This document shows, piece after piece, positions 6,141 to 6,820 of a stretch of 6,820 nt of DNA (positions within the stretch are counted from its first letter, which is position 1; the number at the start of each line of letters is the position of its first letter). The DNA comes from an uncultured Halomicronema sp. GTDB lineage: Bacteria; Cyanobacteriota; Cyanobacteriia; Phormidesmidales; Phormidesmidaceae. The notes beneath the pieces were generated by a model. It saw only the letters and a list, made by a program, of their open reading frames with translations, was not told where the DNA came from and searched no databases. The stretch is taken from the NCBI GenBank assembly GCA_937897665.1, contig CALCPB010000415.1, positions 1 through 6,820 on the forward strand, in the 5' to 3' direction. Made by a program: the position numbers and the translations under genes.

Positions 6141-6352
6141 GAGGGTTGGCCAGATGGATGGGTTAGAGGATCGTGCAGCGGCTTTATGCCTACTGAGCAA
6201 ATGGGGCATCCTCCGTAGAGTTGCTGAGATCGTTCTCGGGATCACAAGGCTATAGTGATTGCCTAATTACACTCGATAAAATTGCTTTGCGGCGATCGCG
6301 CCTGCCTCCTCAAAGAGGCGTATCGGTTTTTTATCCACACTTTTTGAGTCGT
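6141..6352. other. Spacer before mnmE
   Basis: No gene is seen in these 212 bases. They hold -10-like hexamers TATAGT (6251-6256) and TAAAAT (6277-6282, in CGATAAAAT), neither with a good -35, a HIP1 octamer (6292-6299), and a hairpin with a downstream T-run. The mnmE promoter is probably here. CGATAAAAT is also found at 3531-3539 ahead of the gene starting at 3627. Confidence 0.4.
6304..6332 (+). terminator. Weak hairpin with delayed T-run
   Basis: GCCTC (6304-6308) and GAGGC (6315-6319) form a five-base-pair stem with loop CTCAAA. A run of six T (6327-6332) follows after seven bases, further than in typical intrinsic terminators. An alternative pairing uses CGCCT (6299-6303) with AGGCG (6316-6320). 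It could end the transcript from the CPBP region or lie in the mnmE leader. Confidence 0.3.
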
Positions 6353-6820
6353 ATGGGTCAAACGATTATTCAAGGTGAGACGATCGCTGCCATTGCCACC
6401 GCCATCGTGCCCCAGCAGGGAAGCGTCGGCATCGTGCGCCTATCAGGAGCCGACGCGGAAGCGATCGCCCGCACGCTGTTTAAAGCGCCGGGGCAACAAC
6501 CGTGGGAAAGTCACCGCATTTTGTATGGTTATGTTCACGATCCCCAGACGCAGCAAACGGTGGATGAAGCGTTGCTATTGCTGATGCGATCGCCCCGTTC
6601 CTACACTCGTGAAAACGTGGTGGAATTTCACTGTCACGGCGGCATTATGGCCGTGCAGCAGGTGCTGCAGCTGTGTGTGGCGCAAGGGGCGCGTCTGGCT
6701 GAGCCGGGGGAGTTTACCCTGCGGGCTTTTTTGAATGGGCGGCTCGACCTGACCCAGGCTGAGAGCATTGCTGACCTGGTGGGCGCACAGTCACCCCAGG
6801 CGGCAATGCTCTCAGCCTGG
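6353..6820 (+). CDS. mnmE: tRNA modification GTPase MnmE, N-terminal part (runs off window)
   Basis: The first 156 codons of MnmE (TrmE). With MnmG, this enzyme installs the aminomethyl or carboxymethylaminomethyl group on the wobble uridine (position 34) of certain tRNAs, using a one-carbon folate and GTP hydrolysis in the cytoplasm. The visible part is the folate-binding N-terminal domain (about 7-125) and the start of the helical domain. Family signatures are [10 protein letters not shown] (8-17), [10 protein letters not shown] (23-32), [15 protein letters not shown] (83-97), and the strongly conserved run [20 protein letters not shown] (117-136) followed by ESIADL. Full-length homologues are about 450-460 residues, so the GTPase domain and C-terminal Cys lie beyond the window. 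The ATG at 6353 matches the family's N terminus; only a weak GAG (6345-6347) precedes it. No frameshift is seen. Confidence 0.96.
   Translation, partial: MGQTIIQGETIAAIATAIVPQQGSVGIVRLSGADAEAIARTLFKAPGQQPWESHRILYGYVHDPQTQQTVDEALLLLMRSPRSYTRENVVEFHCHGGIMAVQQVLQLCVAQGARLAEPGEFTLRAFLNGRLDLTQAESIADLVGAQSPQAAMLSAW

Noticed and set aside
6375..6584. Plus-strand frame of 69 codons rich in Arg and Ser
   Set aside because: It is out of frame inside the clearly recognisable MnmE coding sequence.
1..6820. tRNA, rRNA, CRISPR array, insertion sequence or phage genes
   Set aside because: No cloverleaf-like segment, regularly spaced repeats, transposase motifs or terminal inverted repeats were seen on reading both strands.

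Overview
The window comes from a cyanobacterium, probably a moderately GC-rich, filamentous-type lineage. I counted thirteen copies of the octamer GCGATCGC (HIP1), about one per 525 bases, spread over genes and spacers. The first gene encodes the oxygen-dependent Mg-protoporphyrin monomethyl ester cyclase of chlorophyll synthesis, and closely resembles cyanobacterial AcsF/ChlA. The species cannot be named from the sequence alone.

Layout. Bases 1-506 hold no gene I can support, but do hold a cluster of dyad-symmetric elements and a good -10 box, all upstream of acsF (507-1583, +). A textbook intrinsic terminator (1606-1636) follows acsF. Next is an exported, Ala/Pro-rich protein with a predicted beta-rich C-terminal domain (1747-2769, +). 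A GNAT N-acetyltransferase (2834-3283, -) is convergent with it. A spacer of about 340 bases with short repeats then leads into the most interesting stretch, 3627-6140 (+). At the right edge the 5' part of mnmE (6353-6820, +), a tRNA wobble-uridine modification GTPase, runs off the window.

The 3627-6140 region. Three consecutive open stretches lie in exactly the same reading frame and are separated only by one TAG (4161-4163) and one TAA (5724-5726). The first has a signal peptide and an extracytoplasmic domain. The second continues that domain without a visible break and ends in a transmembrane helix. The third is the catalytic-motif part of a CPBP (CAAX/Abi-type) intramembrane protease. Neither internal piece has a convincing start codon plus ribosome binding site at its beginning. 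The simplest reading is one long membrane-anchored CPBP-family gene carrying two in-frame nonsense codons, i.e. an early-stage pseudogene. Alternatives are a gene expressed in pieces by re-initiation (a good AAGGAG + GTG lies at 4192-4208), stop-codon readthrough, or sequencing error at the first stop. The CPBP part also seems to lack the usual second-motif histidine.

The genes do not form one pathway. acsF stands alone with its own promoter region and terminator, the GNAT gene is on the other strand, and mnmE is a housekeeping gene with its own spacer. Only the three same-frame pieces are clearly connected to each other.
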